Positions 44,617 through 56,018 of a DNA stretch of 64,000 nucleotides are shown one piece after another. The notes under the pieces were generated by a model, which did no database searches, was not told the origin of the DNA, and worked only from the letters and a program-made list of their open reading frames with translations. Source of the DNA: Magnetospirillum sp. (lineage in GTDB: Bacteria > Pseudomonadota > Alphaproteobacteria > Rhodospirillales > Magnetospirillaceae); NCBI GenBank assembly GCA_024707145.1, contig JANQAI010000011.1, positions 248,001 to 312,000 on the forward strand, given 5' to 3'. Position numbers and translations under genes: made by a program. Each line of letters opens with the position of its first letter. Positions within the stretch are counted from its first letter, which is position 1.

Positions 44617-45695
44617 CGTGTCGGGAAAGATGATCGAGGTCGCCGGGCTGACCAAGCGCTTCGGCGCCTTCGCCGCCCTGGACGACGTCTCGCTCAGCGT
44701 GCCCAAGGGCAAGCTGGTGGCGCTGCTGGGCCCGTCGGGTTCGGGCAAGACCACGCTGCTGCGCATCCTCGCCGGCCTGGACTTCCCCGATTCCGGCGCC
44801 ATTCACCTGGATGGCGTCGACGCCACCACCCTGCAAACGCGCGAGCGCGGCGTCGGCTTCGTGTTCCAGCACTACGCCCTGTTCCGTCACATGACCGTGG
44901 CCGACAACATCGCCTTCGGTCTGAAGGTGCGCAAGGGCGCCGGCCGCCCGTCCAAGTCGGCCATCGCCGCCAAGGTCGAGGAATTGCTGGGGCTGGTGCA
45001 GTTGGACGGCCTGGGCCGGCGCTATCCCGCCCAGCTGTCGGGCGGCCAGCGCCAGCGCGTCGCCCTGGCGCGCGCCTTGGCCATTGAACCGCGCCTGCTG
45101 CTGCTGGACGAGCCCTTCGGCGCCCTGGACGCCCAGGTGCGTAAGGACCTGCGCCGCTGGCTGCGGTCCTTGCACGAGGAGATGGGGCTGACCGGCGTGT
45201 TCGTCACCCATGACCAGGAAGAGGCCCTGGAAGTGGCCGACGAGGTGGTGGTGATGAACAAGGGCCGCATCGAGCAGATCGGCACTCCCACCGAAATCTA
45301 CGACCGCCCGGCCACGCCGTTCGTCTATCGCTTCCTCGGCAACGTCAACGCCCTGCCGGTGCAGGTGAACCAGGGCCGCGCCGTGATCGAGGGGATGGAG
45401 CTGAGCTGCGCCAGCGGCGGCGACGAAAGCGGTGTCGGCACCGCTTTCATCCGTCCGCACGACATCGAGGTGCGGACCGCCGACAGCGCGGGGTTGTCGG
45501 GCCGCGTCCGCCACCTGACCGTGCTGGGGCCGGTGGTGCGGGCCGAATTGGCGGTGGGCGGCACCACCCTGGAGGCCGAACTGACCCGCGAGGAGCCTGG
45601 ACCGCTTGGCCCTGTCGCCCGGCAGCGCCGTGCGCGTGGGCATCCGCTCGGCGCGGCTGTTCGTGGAAGACGAGGCCATTGGCCTGACGTGTTAG
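44588..45695 (+). CDS. cysA: Sulfate ABC transporter ATPase CysA, frame broken near C-terminus
   Basis: Read across one shift this gives 368 residues. Walker A is [10 protein letters not shown]-loop [11 protein letters not shown], signature [15 protein letters not shown], Walker [15 protein letters not shown]-loop [14 protein letters not shown], followed by a TOBE-type regulatory domain (FIRPHDIEV). At 45594-45598 AGCCT replaces AGCT; removing one C restores [20 protein letters not shown] and a TAG at 45693-45695, as in CysA proteins. The start is uncertain: ATG 44588 overlaps cysW; GTG 44618 and ATG 44630 are alternatives. Confidence 0.9.
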
Positions 45696-45735
45696 GCCTT
45701 GCCGGTTCACCCCGACCGGGGCGTGAGCTGGATGG

Positions 45736-47010
45736 TCACGCCGCCGGCAGCGTCATCCTGAACACGGCGCCGCCCTGGGCTCCGGCGGACGCCTCCAGGG
45801 TGCCGCCATGGTCGCGCACGATGCCGTAGGATATCCACAGGCCCAGGCCGGTGCCCTGGCCCACCGGCTTGGTGGTGAAGAACGGATCGAACACCTTGGA
45901 CAGGTCGGCCGGGGCGATGCCGGGGCCGTTGTCGGCGACCTCCACCACCACGCTGCCGCCCTGGCGCCGGCCGGTCAACGATACGGCGGCGTCGGGCGTC
46001 CCGGCGACGGCGTCCAGGGCGTTTTCCACCAGATTCACCAGCACTTGGTGCAATTGTCCGGCGCGGCCGCGCGCCGCCAGCCCGTCAGGCAGGGAAACGG
46101 CGATCGCCGCCGCGCTGTTGCGCCCCTTGGCCGCCCATTGCACCGCCTTGTCGGCCAGTTCCGCCAGATCCACCGCCTGGGGCTCGCCAGAGTCGGAAAA
46201 TGACAGCCGCTTCAGCGACTTGACGATGTCGGCCACACGCTGGGCGCCCTCGCGGGTGCCCTCGATCAGGCCCGGCAGGTCGTCCATCAGGGCATCGATG
46301 CGCAGATGCACTCGTTCGGCCTCGCGCTGCGACGCGCTGACGCCCCCGTGGATGGCCGCCAGATAGGCTTCCAGCCGCTCGCGGTATTTGGTCAGCACAT
46401 GCACATTGCCGACGATGAAGCTGATGGGGTTGTTCAGCTCGTGGGCGACGCCGGCGATCAGCCGGCCCAGCGAGGCCATCTTCTCCTGCTGCACCAACTG
46501 GGCTTGGGCGCGCTTCAGCGCCTCGTAGGCGCGGCGCAGCTCGCCCACCGGCCGGCCGGTCAGCACCATGCCGGCGGGCAGGCCGCGATGGTCCAGCAGG
46601 GTGGCGCAGGTCAGCGCCACCGGTTCCGAGGTGCCGCCGTCACGGGTCTTGAAACGCACCTCGCGGTCCTGGCCCGGGCCGGCCTCCAGCCAATAGGCCA
46701 GGGGGCCCAGATTTTCCGCCAGCAGGTCGTCCACCGGCTGGCCCAGCAGGTCCACCTCGGCGATGTCGGTCAATTTCAGGAAGGCTAGGTTGACCTGCTG
46801 GATCGCCCCCCTGGGGTCACACACCACCAGGATGTCCGAAACCGATGACAGCACCGAGGTGATGAAGCGCTGGGCCTCCTCCAGCGCCGAGTTCTTCTCT
46901 TCCAGCTCGACTTCGTAGGAGATGAGGTCGGAATAGACCTCCTCCATCTTCCTGATCACCTCGATCCAGGCGATTTCCTGGGCGTTGGCGAACTCCGGCT
47001 CGGTGCTCAT
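45736..47010 (-). CDS. hupT: Sensor histidine kinase of hydrogenase regulation (HupT/HoxJ-like)
   Basis: A 424-residue soluble kinase. A coiled start ([20 protein letters not shown]) leads into a PAS domain (about 50-165; [20 protein letters not shown]), a HisKA box ([20 protein letters not shown]) and an ATPase domain ([44 protein letters not shown]). The PAS-kinase layout beside an NtrC-type regulator in a hydrogenase locus identifies HupT/HoxJ, which in other bacteria responds to H2 through a regulatory hydrogenase (HupUV). No hupUV is in the window. It is downstream of hupR, separated by a GC-rich repeat. Confidence 0.85.
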   Translation of the reverse strand: MSTEPEFANAQEIAWIEVIRKMEEVYSDLISYEVELEEKNSALEEAQRFITSVLSSVSDILVVCDPRGAIQQVNLAFLKLTDIAEVDLLGQPVDDLLAENLGPLAYWLEAGPGQDREVRFKTRDGGTSEPVALTCATLLDHRGLPAGMVLTGRPVGELRRAYEALKRAQAQLVQQEKMASLGRLIAGVAHELNNPISFIVGNVHVLTKYRERLEAYLAAIHGGVSASQREAERVHLRIDALMDDLPGLIEGTREGAQRVADIVKSLKRLSFSDSGEPQAVDLAELADKAVQWAAKGRNSAAAIAVSLPDGLAARGRAGQLHQVLVNLVENALDAVAGTPDAAVSLTGRRQGGSVVVEVADNGPGIAPADLSKVFDPFFTTKPVGQGTGLGLWISYGIVRDHGGTLEASAGAQGGAVFRMTLPAA

Positions 47011-47019
47011 GCACGCGCT

Positions 47020-47108
47020 CCCACCCCAACCCTCCCCCAACCGGGTTGGGGGAGGGGAAACGTGCGCTCCCTCCCTCGCCTGCGGCGGGGGAGGGCAGGG
47101 GTGGGGGC
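47020..47108. repeat. Intergenic GC-rich inverted-repeat element, copy 2
   Basis: Begins CCCACCCCAACCCTCCCCC and ends GGGGTGGGGGC, with inner hairpins CCAACC/GGTTGG and CTCCCTCC/GGGGGAGG. Same family as 26121-26205. It separates hupR from hupT within one transcription direction. Confidence 0.8.
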
Positions 47109-47122
47109 AATCACCACCATCG

Positions 47123-48598
<1,476 letters not shown>

Positions 48599-48723
48599 TG
48601 TGGCCGCTTTGGTGGAAAGGAATCAACCGCTGTGGTTATTGCATTTCCTTGTTTGGCTCGGCCGCCTGCCGCCACGGGTCGATGATGCTTCCGCGTGGCG
48701 GCCATGCATCGGATGGCCGCTCG

Positions 48724-50658
48724 CTAGGTCGCCGCCTGCTCGAATGCGAGGTGGGTGTTGCCGTCCGACAGCGAGCACACCACCGCACGGACGGCCTTCG
48801 CCTCGCCGTCGACCGTGAACTCCACCCGGGTGCCCATGTCGCAGCCGGGCAGGGCTCCGCGCAACTCGGCACCGCCTGCGCTCAGGTTGATGGTGACCGC
48901 TTCCACGGTCCGGCCGGCCACCCGCACCGTGGCCCGGCGTTCCACCTCGGTGCGCGGCGCGGCACGGCGGTCCACGTCGGTGGTGGCCGTACGCACCACC
49001 TTGATGAGGGCGTTGCCCAGGCGGTCGATGCTTTCCTTGACCTCGGCCGACACCACGTTGACCTCCTGCGCCTGCTCGCCAGTGGTGGCCGCCTCGCTGG
49101 AAACGATGTCGATGCGATGCGCCACCTCGCGGGCAGCGTCCGAGGTCTGTACCACGTTGCGGGCGATCTCGGTGGTGGCGGCGCCCTGCTGTTCGATGGC
49201 GGCGGCCACGGTGGCGGAGACTGTCTCCACGTCGCCGATGGCGACGGTGATCTCGCGCACCGCCTCCACCGTCTGTGCGGTGCTGGCCTGAATCTCGCCG
49301 ATCTGGGCGGTGATTTCCTCGGTGGCCTTGGCGGTCTGGTTGGCCAGCGACTTGACCTCGTTGGCGACCACGGCAAAGCCCTTGCCGGCCTCGCCGGCCC
49401 GTGCCGCCTCGATGGTGGCGTTGAGCGCCAGCAGGTTGGTCTGGCTGGCGATGGCGTTGATCATGGAGACGATCTCGCCGATGCGGCCGACGGTACTGGA
49501 CAGGCGCTGGATGGTGTCGCTGGCCCGGTTGGACGCGGTAACCGCCTGCCCGGTGGCGGTGCGCGAGGTGCTGATCTGGCCGGCGATCTCGCCGATGGAG
49601 GCGGATAATTCCTCCGAGGCGGCGGCCACGGTCTGGGCGTTGGCCAGCGCCTGGGAGGCGGCGGCGGCGACGCTCTGGCTGCTGTCGCTGACCGATTGGG
49701 CCGAGTGGGCCATGGCGGCGGCGTTGGCGGCCATGCGCTCGGTGTGGCGGGCGACCGTGTCGATGACCGTGCGGGTTTCGCATTCCACGGTCTCGGCCAT
49801 GGCCACCAGGGCGGCGCGCTTTTCCGCCTCGGCGCGGGCCCGCTCCTGCTCCTGCTGGTCGCGCAAGGCCTCGGCGGCCAGGGCGTTGTCCTTGAACACC
49901 TGGACGGCCGCGGCCATTTCGCCGATCTCGTCCTGCCGGTGCGCCGACGGGATGGTCACGTCGTTGTCGCCTCCGGCCAGCCGCTTCATCACCGCAGTCA
50001 TGGCCACCACCGGGCGGATCATGCCGCGCAGGATGGCCCGCACGCCGGCCGCCACCAGCAGCAGGGCGATGGCCGCCACGCTCCACAGGGCCAGCACGTA
50101 GCGGCTGTCGGCCTGGGCGGCCTCGGCCTCGGTGGCGGCGTTCATGGCGTTGGCCTCGGTGACGATCTGGTCGACCACCGTCCGGTGGGCGGCGTAGGCG
50201 GCGCTCAGGGTTTGGTACGAGGCGCGGGCAGCATCCATGTCGCCGGCGGCCAGGGCGGGCAGGAAGGTGGCGTTCAGTTCGCGGTAGAAGCGCTCCACCG
50301 GGGCGTGCGAGGTCTTGACCAGCTTGTCGCGGAGCATCTCGGGCAGGGGCGAGCCGATCCAGAAATCGTGGCGCTCGTCGTATTCCTTCTTCAACTGGGC
50401 CAGGCGTTGGCGCCGGCTTTCCGCCGAAGCGGGGTCGTTCAGTGCCAGCGTCGCCTCAAGGTAGGATTCGATGATGTATTCCGGCGGCGGCAGGATGTCG
50501 GCCACCACGTCCTTGCCCAGGATGATGCGCTGATACAGCGGCCCGCCGACCTTGAGCTGGGAGAGCGCGGTGACGCCGACGCCTCCCACCAGCACCAGGC
50601 TGCCGATGACCACCGCGCCGAACAGCGCGGTCAGCGACGCGATGCGCAACCGTCCCAT
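48724..50658 (-). CDS. Chemoreceptor with C-terminal PilZ domain
   Basis: A 644-residue methyl-accepting protein. First helix about 10-32; periplasmic domain about 35-185; second helix near 190-210; HAMP ([20 protein letters not shown]); signalling tip [20 protein letters not shown]. The last 90 residues are a PilZ domain ([29 protein letters not shown]), the c-di-GMP-binding fold, so second-messenger level could tune signalling as in Azospirillum Tlp1. It lies within the hydrogenase locus, between hypX and hupR, on the same strand. Confidence 0.88.
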   Translation of the reverse strand: MGRLRIASLTALFGAVVIGSLVLVGGVGVTALSQLKVGGPLYQRIILGKDVVADILPPPEYIIESYLEATLALNDPASAESRRQRLAQLKKEYDERHDFWIGSPLPEMLRDKLVKTSHAPVERFYRELNATFLPALAAGDMDAARASYQTLSAAYAAHRTVVDQIVTEANAMNAATEAEAAQADSRYVLALWSVAAIALLLVAAGVRAILRGMIRPVVAMTAVMKRLAGGDNDVTIPSAHRQDEIGEMAAAVQVFKDNALAAEALRDQQEQERARAEAEKRAALVAMAETVECETRTVIDTVARHTERMAANAAAMAHSAQSVSDSSQSVAAAASQALANAQTVAAASEELSASIGEIAGQISTSRTATGQAVTASNRASDTIQRLSSTVGRIGEIVSMINAIASQTNLLALNATIEAARAGEAGKGFAVVANEVKSLANQTAKATEEITAQIGEIQASTAQTVEAVREITVAIGDVETVSATVAAAIEQQGAATTEIARNVVQTSDAAREVAHRIDIVSSEAATTGEQAQEVNVVSAEVKESIDRLGNALIKVVRTATTDVDRRAAPRTEVERRATVRVAGRTVEAVTINLSAGGAELRGALPGCDMGTRVEFTVDGEAKAVRAVVCSLSDGNTHLAFEQAAT

Positions 50659-50759
50659 GATGCTTCCCCTCCCGATGCCTTCTTACTGGGCAAAAATATA
50701 TGATTGCACAGCGTATGGGCATATTCCTATAGGATGGGGGCGCCTTGTGTGCGCGGCGT

Positions 50760-52388
50760 TTATTGCTTGCTGCGGTGACGGGCGAGATAGAGGGGCGTGC
50801 GGGACTTCGGCACCTTGCGGATAAAGTTCCAGCGGGCCACGTGGTAGCTGGGATCGAAGCCGTAGAAATTCAGCTTCATGTGTTCCAGTTCCTCGGCGCG
50901 ATAGGCGATCAGCGGCTTCTCGGCCTCGTCGGCCAGGCGGGCCAGGCGCTTGGCGGCCAAGCGTTCCTCCATGTCCGCGTTGGCGGCCAGCCCATGGGCC
51001 AGCCTTTCGACCTCGGCGCGGAATTCCGCCACGGTGGCGCCGAAGGCGGCGTCGATCAGGCCCCAGTCGCGGGCCTCCCTGGTGCCCACCGGCAGGCGGG
51101 CCTGGGGCAGTGCCAGGGCGCCGGCCTGCCCGCAACGGCGCGGCAGCAGGTAGGTCCAGTATTCCGAGCCGTACAGGTTGCCCATACCCTTGTAATGGGG
51201 GTTCAGCACCACGCCGGTACGCGCCACCACCATGTCGGCGGCGAGCGCCATGAACACGCCGCCGGCACCGGCATTGCCCTGCATGGCGGCGATGGTCAGG
51301 TGGCTGCCGCAGGTGATGATGGCCTCGCACAGATCGTTCATGGCGTTGATGTTGCGCCACGATTCGTCGGCCGGGCTGTCGGCCGCTTCGATGGTGCCCA
51401 GGTGGATGCCGTTGGACCAGAAGTCCGGGCCGCCCATCAGGGTGATGACCTTGGTGGGGCGCCGCGTCGCCTCCAGGAAGGCATCGCGCAGGCGAAGGCA
51501 CTGGTCAGTGCTCATGGCGCCGTTGTGGAAGGGGAAATGCAGGAAGCCGACGCCGCCCGTCTCGTCGTACCAGATGTCGTGATGGCCGGGCTGCTCGGTC
51601 AATTCGGCGGCGATGTCGGCCAGCACGGCGGCGGCGGGCAGCTTCAGCGCGCCCTTCTCGGCGGGGCGCAGATGGCCGATCCACACCGCGCCGTCGGTAG
51701 TGGCCCGCGCCAGCCGGCCGCCCTGGCGGGCGATCCACTCGCCGGGCCGGCCGCATACGGTCAGCCCCTCGGCCGGAGCGCCGTCATGCAGGGTGAACTC
51801 GCCGTCGCGCACCCCCGGCGTGCCGTCGCTGGCGCGCAGCTTGCGCAGCACGGTGGCGGTGTCGTCCTTGTCCCAGTCGATGGTGCGGTCGGCTTGGGTC
51901 ATGGCCGGTCGCCACCACGTCCTTTCGGGGCGGATGGGCTCAGCCACGCGCAGCGCCTCGAACACAGCCGACACCGCGGCCTCGGTCACCTCGTTGCGGT
52001 ACAGGCTGGACTTGGTGGCGGTGCGCAGGGGGAACGTCCTGTGCGCCCACACCGGGCCGGCATCCATCTCGGCCTCGGCCTGCAGCACGGTGACGCCCCA
52101 TTCTTCGCGGCCTTCCAGGATGGCCCAGTCCAGCGCCGCCGGCCCGCGGTCGCCCAGCGGGCCGGGGTGCACCACCAGGCATTTGTGGCGGCGCCACACC
52201 TGTTCAGGGATGGCGCGCTTGAGGAAGGGGGCGATGATGACGTCCGGCCGGGCCAATTCCACCGCCTGGAGGGTGACCTCGTCGTTGACGTCGAATTCCA
52301 GGCAGACCTCGTGGCCGGCCTGGGCTAGTTCCACCCACAGGTGCTGGGTCAGCGAGTTGAAGGAATGGGCGAGGAGGAGAATGCGCAT
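50760..52388 (-). CDS. hypX: Hydrogenase maturation factor HypX (HoxX)
   Basis: A 542-residue two-domain protein. The N-terminal half is like formyl-tetrahydrofolate transferases (MRILLLAHSFNSLTQHLWVE, FDVNDEVTLQAVELARPDVI, CLVVHPGPLGDRGPAALDWA); the C-terminal half is enoyl-CoA-hydratase-like (MGGPDFWSNGIHLGTIEAAD, AMQGNAGAGGVFMALAADMV, GLIDAAFGATVAEF). HypX takes a formyl group from formyl-THF and makes the CO ligand of the [NiFe] site under aerobic conditions. It follows hypE by three bases in the same operon. Confidence 0.93.
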   Translation of the reverse strand: MRILLLAHSFNSLTQHLWVELAQAGHEVCLEFDVNDEVTLQAVELARPDVIIAPFLKRAIPEQVWRRHKCLVVHPGPLGDRGPAALDWAILEGREEWGVTVLQAEAEMDAGPVWAHRTFPLRTATKSSLYRNEVTEAAVSAVFEALRVAEPIRPERTWWRPAMTQADRTIDWDKDDTATVLRKLRASDGTPGVRDGEFTLHDGAPAEGLTVCGRPGEWIARQGGRLARATTDGAVWIGHLRPAEKGALKLPAAAVLADIAAELTEQPGHHDIWYDETGGVGFLHFPFHNGAMSTDQCLRLRDAFLEATRRPTKVITLMGGPDFWSNGIHLGTIEAADSPADESWRNINAMNDLCEAIITCGSHLTIAAMQGNAGAGGVFMALAADMVVARTGVVLNPHYKGMGNLYGSEYWTYLLPRRCGQAGALALPQARLPVGTREARDWGLIDAAFGATVAEFRAEVERLAHGLAANADMEERLAAKRLARLADEAEKPLIAYRAEELEHMKLNFYGFDPSYHVARWNFIRKVPKSRTPLYLARHRSKQ

Positions 52389-52391
52389 GGC

Positions 52392-53441
52392 CTAGCAAAT
52401 CCTCGGCAGCTGTTCGCCGGCCAGCCAGTCCACCACGCGATTGCCGCCCATGGCGGTTTCCATCTGGACGAAGTGATGGGAGTCCTCGCGGCAATGGCCG
52501 ATCAGGGCGGCGTCCCGGCCCAGCCGGTGGGCGCGCATGACCGCCAGCAGCGCCTCGGAATCCTCGGGCTTGCAGACGCAGATCAGTTTGCCCTCGTTGG
52601 CGACGTAGAGCGGGTCCAGACCCAGCAATTCGCAGGCGCCGCGCACCTCGGCCTTCACCGGGATGGCGGTTTCCTTCAGCGCCATGCCGACGCCCGCCTG
52701 GGCGGCGATCTCGTTCAGCGTCGAGGCCAGGCCGCCGCGGGTGGGATCGCGCAGTACGTGGATGTCAGGCACGGCGGCGACCATCTCGGCCACCAGGGTG
52801 TGCAGCGCCGCCGAATCCGACAGGATGGCGCTTTCGAAGCCCAGGGATTCGCGCTGGCTCATCACCGCCACGCCGTGGTCGCCCATGGTGCCCGACACCA
52901 GGATGGCGTCGCCCGGCCGGGCGCGGTCGCCCGAGATGGAGACTCCCGGCGGCACCACGCCGATGCCGGCGGTGGTGATGAAGACGCCGTCGCCCTTGCC
53001 CTTTTCCACCACCTTGGTGTCGCCGGTGACCACCGGCACACCGGCCTCCTTGGAGGCGCGGGCCATGGAATCGACGATGCGCTTGAGGTCGGCCAGCGGG
53101 AAGCCCTCCTCGATGATGAAGCCGGCCGACAGGCTGAGCGGCCGGGCGCCGGCCATGGCCACGTCGTTGACGGTGCCGTGCACGGCCAGGCTGCCGATGT
53201 CGCCGCCGGGGAAGAACAGCGGGCTGATGACGTAGCCGTCGGTGGTCATCACCATGCGGCCGGCGGGAACGTCGAAGGCGGCTTGGTCGTTGCGCTGGTT
53301 CAGCGCCTCGTTGTCGAAGGCGGCGACGAACAGTTCCTCCACCAGTTGCTGCATGGCGCGGCCGCCGCCGCCATGGGTCAGGTCGATGCGGCCCTGGGCG
53401 ATGTCCAGCGGGCGGGGATGGGAGCGGCGGGGCAGGGTCAT
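52392..53441 (-). CDS. hypE: Hydrogenase maturation protein HypE
   Basis: A 349-residue AIR-synthase-like ATPase ending in the required PRIC, whose terminal Cys carries the carbamoyl and then cyano group made for the active-site iron. Motifs: DLTHGGGGRAMQQLVEELF, VMTTDGYVISPLFFPGGDIG, VVTGDTKVVEKGKGDGVFIT, DPTRGGLASTLNEIAAQAGV. Cyanide from HypE passes to HypCD. It is separated from hypD by a GC-rich repeat element. Confidence 0.96.
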   Translation of the reverse strand: MTLPRRSHPRPLDIAQGRIDLTHGGGGRAMQQLVEELFVAAFDNEALNQRNDQAAFDVPAGRMVMTTDGYVISPLFFPGGDIGSLAVHGTVNDVAMAGARPLSLSAGFIIEEGFPLADLKRIVDSMARASKEAGVPVVTGDTKVVEKGKGDGVFITTAGIGVVPPGVSISGDRARPGDAILVSGTMGDHGVAVMSQRESLGFESAILSDSAALHTLVAEMVAAVPDIHVLRDPTRGGLASTLNEIAAQAGVGMALKETAIPVKAEVRGACELLGLDPLYVANEGKLICVCKPEDSEALLAVMRAHRLGRDAALIGHCREDSHHFVQMETAMGGNRVVDWLAGEQLPRIC

Positions 53442-53458
53442 GGAACTCGTCCTTCACA

Positions 53459-53573
53459 CCCTCCCCCGCGCGGAGCGTGGGGGAGGGCCGGGGTGGGGGC
53501 AATGGCCGGCAGCGAAAGGGTGGGGACAGCCCCCACCCCGACCCTCCCCCGGCGGGGCCAGGGGAGGGGGCTC
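53459..53573. repeat. Intergenic GC-rich inverted-repeat element, copy 3 (double)
   Basis: Two adjacent half-elements: CCCTCCCCC to GGGGTGGGGGC (53459-53501) and GTGGGGACAGCCCCCACCCC onward to GGGGAGGGGGC (53521-53573). Same family as copies 1 and 2. It fills the hypD-hypE gap and touches the hypD stop. Confidence 0.75.
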
Positions 53574-54702
53574 ATGATCGGGTATCCCGGAACCGTCCAT
53601 AGGTCCAGTGGGCGGCGCAGGCGCCCTCGGCGGAGACCATGCAACTGCCCATGGGGTTCTCGGGGGTGCAGACCGTACCGAACAGCTTGCAGTCGGTGGG
53701 CTTCTTGACGCCGCGCAGGATGGCGCCGCAGTCGCAGGCCTTGTTGTCGGCCACGCTGTCCTGGGGCACCTGCCAGCGGCGTTCGGCGTCGAAGGCGGCG
53801 AAGGGTTCCTTGATGCGCAGCGCCGAATAGGGCACCTGGCCCAGGCCGCGCCACTCGAAGCTCTTGCGCAGCTCGAACACCTCGGCCACCAGGGCCTTGG
53901 CCTTGGCGTTGCCGTCGCGGGTGACGGCGCGCGAGAACTCGTTCTCCACCTCGAAGCGGCCCTGGTTGATCTGGCGCACCAGCATCAGCACCGCCTGCAG
54001 CACGTCCAGCGGCTCGAAGCCGGCGATGACCACCGGGCGCTGGTATTCCTCGGCGAAGTATTCGTAGGGGCCCGAGCCGATGATGGTGGAGACGTGGGCG
54101 GGGCCGATGAAGCCGTCCAGCCTGACCGTTCCCAGCGTGCGCACCTCGGGGCTGTCCAGGATCTGGGCGATGGCCGAGGGCGTCAGCACGTGGTTGCAGA
54201 AGACGAAGAAATTCCCCAGGCCCAGCGCCTGGGCCTGCTTCAGCGCCACCGCCGTGGGCGGGGTGGTGGTCTCGAAGCCGATGGCGAAGAACACCACCTG
54301 GCGGTCGGGGTTGGCCTGGGCCAGCTTGAGTGCGTCCAGGGTGGAATAGACCATGCGGATGTCGCAGCCCTCGGCCTTGGCCTTGAGCAGGGACAGCCGC
54401 TGCGAGCCGGGCACGCGCAGCATGTCGCCATAGGTGCACAGGGTGACGCCGGGCTGGCGGGCCAGCCAGATGGCGGCGTCGATGCGGCCCACCGGCAGCA
54501 CGCAGACCGGGCAGCCCGGTCCGTGCACCATGCGCACGTTGGCGGGCAGGATGTCCTCCAGCCCGTAGCGGGAAATGGCGTGGGTATGGCCGCCGCAGAA
54601 TTCCATCAGGTGGTAGGAGCGGGCGGGATCGGCCTCGGCGGTGATGGTGCGCGCGATGCCCTTGGCCAGGTCGCCGTCACGGTACTCGTCGATGTACTTC
54701 AT
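53572..54702 (-). CDS. hypD: Hydrogenase maturation protein HypD
   Basis: A 376-residue protein with HypD signatures: MEFCGGHTHAISRYGLEDIL, MVHGPGCPVCVLPVGRIDAA, CTYGDMLRVPGS, FFAIGFETTTPPTAVALKQA and the C-terminal 4Fe-4S motif with CDCGAILRGVKKPTDCKLFG. With HypC it holds the Fe(CN)2CO unit during assembly. Its ATG overlaps the hypC stop, so the pair is coupled. Confidence 0.97.
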   Translation of the reverse strand: MKYIDEYRDGDLAKGIARTITAEADPARSYHLMEFCGGHTHAISRYGLEDILPANVRMVHGPGCPVCVLPVGRIDAAIWLARQPGVTLCTYGDMLRVPGSQRLSLLKAKAEGCDIRMVYSTLDALKLAQANPDRQVVFFAIGFETTTPPTAVALKQAQALGLGNFFVFCNHVLTPSAIAQILDSPEVRTLGTVRLDGFIGPAHVSTIIGSGPYEYFAEEYQRPVVIAGFEPLDVLQAVLMLVRQINQGRFEVENEFSRAVTRDGNAKAKALVAEVFELRKSFEWRGLGQVPYSALRIKEPFAAFDAERRWQVPQDSVADNKACDCGAILRGVKKPTDCKLFGTVCTPENPMGSCMVSAEGACAAHWTYGRFRDTRS

Positions 54703-54929
54703 GAGGGTGCGCCGGCCTCGGCCATCTCGGCGAACAGGGCCAGGGTCTTCTCGGCCTCTTCCGGGTCCACCTTGGTCAACGCGTAGCCCACATGGACGAT
54801 GACGTAGTCGCCGGGGGCCACGTCGGACACCAGCGCCAGCGAGATGGTCTTGGTGACGCCGCCGAGTTCCACCTTGGCCTGATCGTCGGGCAGGATTTCG
54901 GTGACCAGCGAGGGCAGGGCCAGACACAT
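54699..54929 (-). CDS. hypC: Hydrogenase assembly chaperone HypC
   Basis: A 76-residue HypC with the N-terminal MCLALPSLVTEIL, where Cys2 binds the iron unit, and GDYVIVHVGYALTKVDPEEA near the end. It shuttles the Fe(CN)2CO fragment between HypD and the large subunit precursor. Overlaps hypD by four bases; hypF starts upstream. Confidence 0.96.
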   Translation of the reverse strand: MCLALPSLVTEILPDDQAKVELGGVTKTISLALVSDVAPGDYVIVHVGYALTKVDPEEAEKTLALFAEMAEAGAPS

Positions 54930-54934
54930 GGGCT

Positions 54935-56008
54935 TCAGTTCTCCATCTGGGCGGCGATCCACGCCTGCCCCACAGACAAGCCGGGGTCGCCGGGCGACGC
55001 CTTGAGGGCCGTCAAGGGCACCAGCCCCCGCGCCTCCAGCGCCGGCACCAGCCCGCCGGTCAGCACCTTGTTGAAGAAGCAGCCGCCGCCCAGGGTGACG
55101 GTGCGGCAGCCGGTCTCGGCGGCAGCGAAGGCGCACCATTCCGCCAGGGCCGCCACCAGGGTGCCGTGGAACAGGTTCGCACCTTCCGTCGCGTCGGGGC
55201 AAGAGGCCAGCCGTTCCAGCAGTGGGGCGAAATCCAGCACGCCGTTCTCCAGCCGCCAGCCGTCCGCCATCACCTGCGGCGCCGTCGCCAGTTTCTCCAG
55301 CGCCATGGGCGCCTGGCCTTCGAACGCGGCGATGGGGTGGATGCCCAGCAGGCCGCAGGCGGCGTCGAACAAGCGGCCGGCCGAGGAGGTGGGGGGCGAG
55401 TTCACCCCCTTGTTCAGCACCATGGACAGGCGCGCCGCCGCCGGGATGGCGGGCCAGCGGCCGGCGATGTCGGCGCCGCGCCCCAGCTTGTGCAGCGCGC
55501 TGGCGGCCATGCGCCACGGCTCGCGCGCCGCCGCGTCGCCGCCCGGCTGGGCCAGCAGGGCAAGATGGCCGAGGCGGCGGTAGCGGGGCCCCTCGCAATA
55601 GAGCAGCTCGCCACCCCAGCTTTCGTTGTTGGGGCCCAGGCCGAAGCCGTCCAGCGACAGGCCGATCACCGGGCCGTCATGGCCGTGCTCGGCCGCCACC
55701 GCCGCCGCATGGGCGTGGTGGTGCTGCACCGGCACCTGCGGCAGCTCCAGGGATTGGGCGTAGCGGGTGGAATGGAAATCGGGGTGCAGGTCGTGGGCCA
55801 CCCGCACCGGCGCCACTCCCAGTTCCGCCACCATGGCTTCCACCGACGCCTCAAAGGCGGCGATGGCTTCGGGCGTGCCCAGGTCGCCGTGGACGGGGGA
55901 GAGATAGGCGGTGGCGTCCTTGGTGACGCACACCGTGTTCTTGAGGAACGCCCCCAACGCCAGGACCGGCGGCACCGCGCGGGGCAGGGGGATGGTGGCG
56001 GCGATCAT
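54935..56008 (-). CDS. hypF: Short HypF carbamoyltransferase (Kae1-like half only)
   Basis: A 357-residue protein that covers only the C-terminal half of HypF (full length about 750). GAFLKNTVCVTKDATAYLSP opens the Kae1-like domain; QVPVQHHHAHAAAVAAEHGH and VTLGGGCFFNKVLTGGL are its metal and nucleotide motifs; PGDPGLSVGQAWIAA closes it. The acylphosphatase, zinc-finger and YrdC-like parts are absent, and no trace of them lies upstream, where a repeat hairpin and hypB follow. Ralstonia eutropha HypF1 has the same truncated form and works. A complete HypF may exist elsewhere. Confidence 0.88.
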   Translation of the reverse strand: MIAATIPLPRAVPPVLALGAFLKNTVCVTKDATAYLSPVHGDLGTPEAIAAFEASVEAMVAELGVAPVRVAHDLHPDFHSTRYAQSLELPQVPVQHHHAHAAAVAAEHGHDGPVIGLSLDGFGLGPNNESWGGELLYCEGPRYRRLGHLALLAQPGGDAAAREPWRMAASALHKLGRGADIAGRWPAIPAAARLSMVLNKGVNSPPTSSAGRLFDAACGLLGIHPIAAFEGQAPMALEKLATAPQVMADGWRLENGVLDFAPLLERLASCPDATEGANLFHGTLVAALAEWCAFAAAETGCRTVTLGGGCFFNKVLTGGLVPALEARGLVPLTALKASPGDPGLSVGQAWIAAQMEN

Positions 56009-56018
56009 GATTGGAGAG

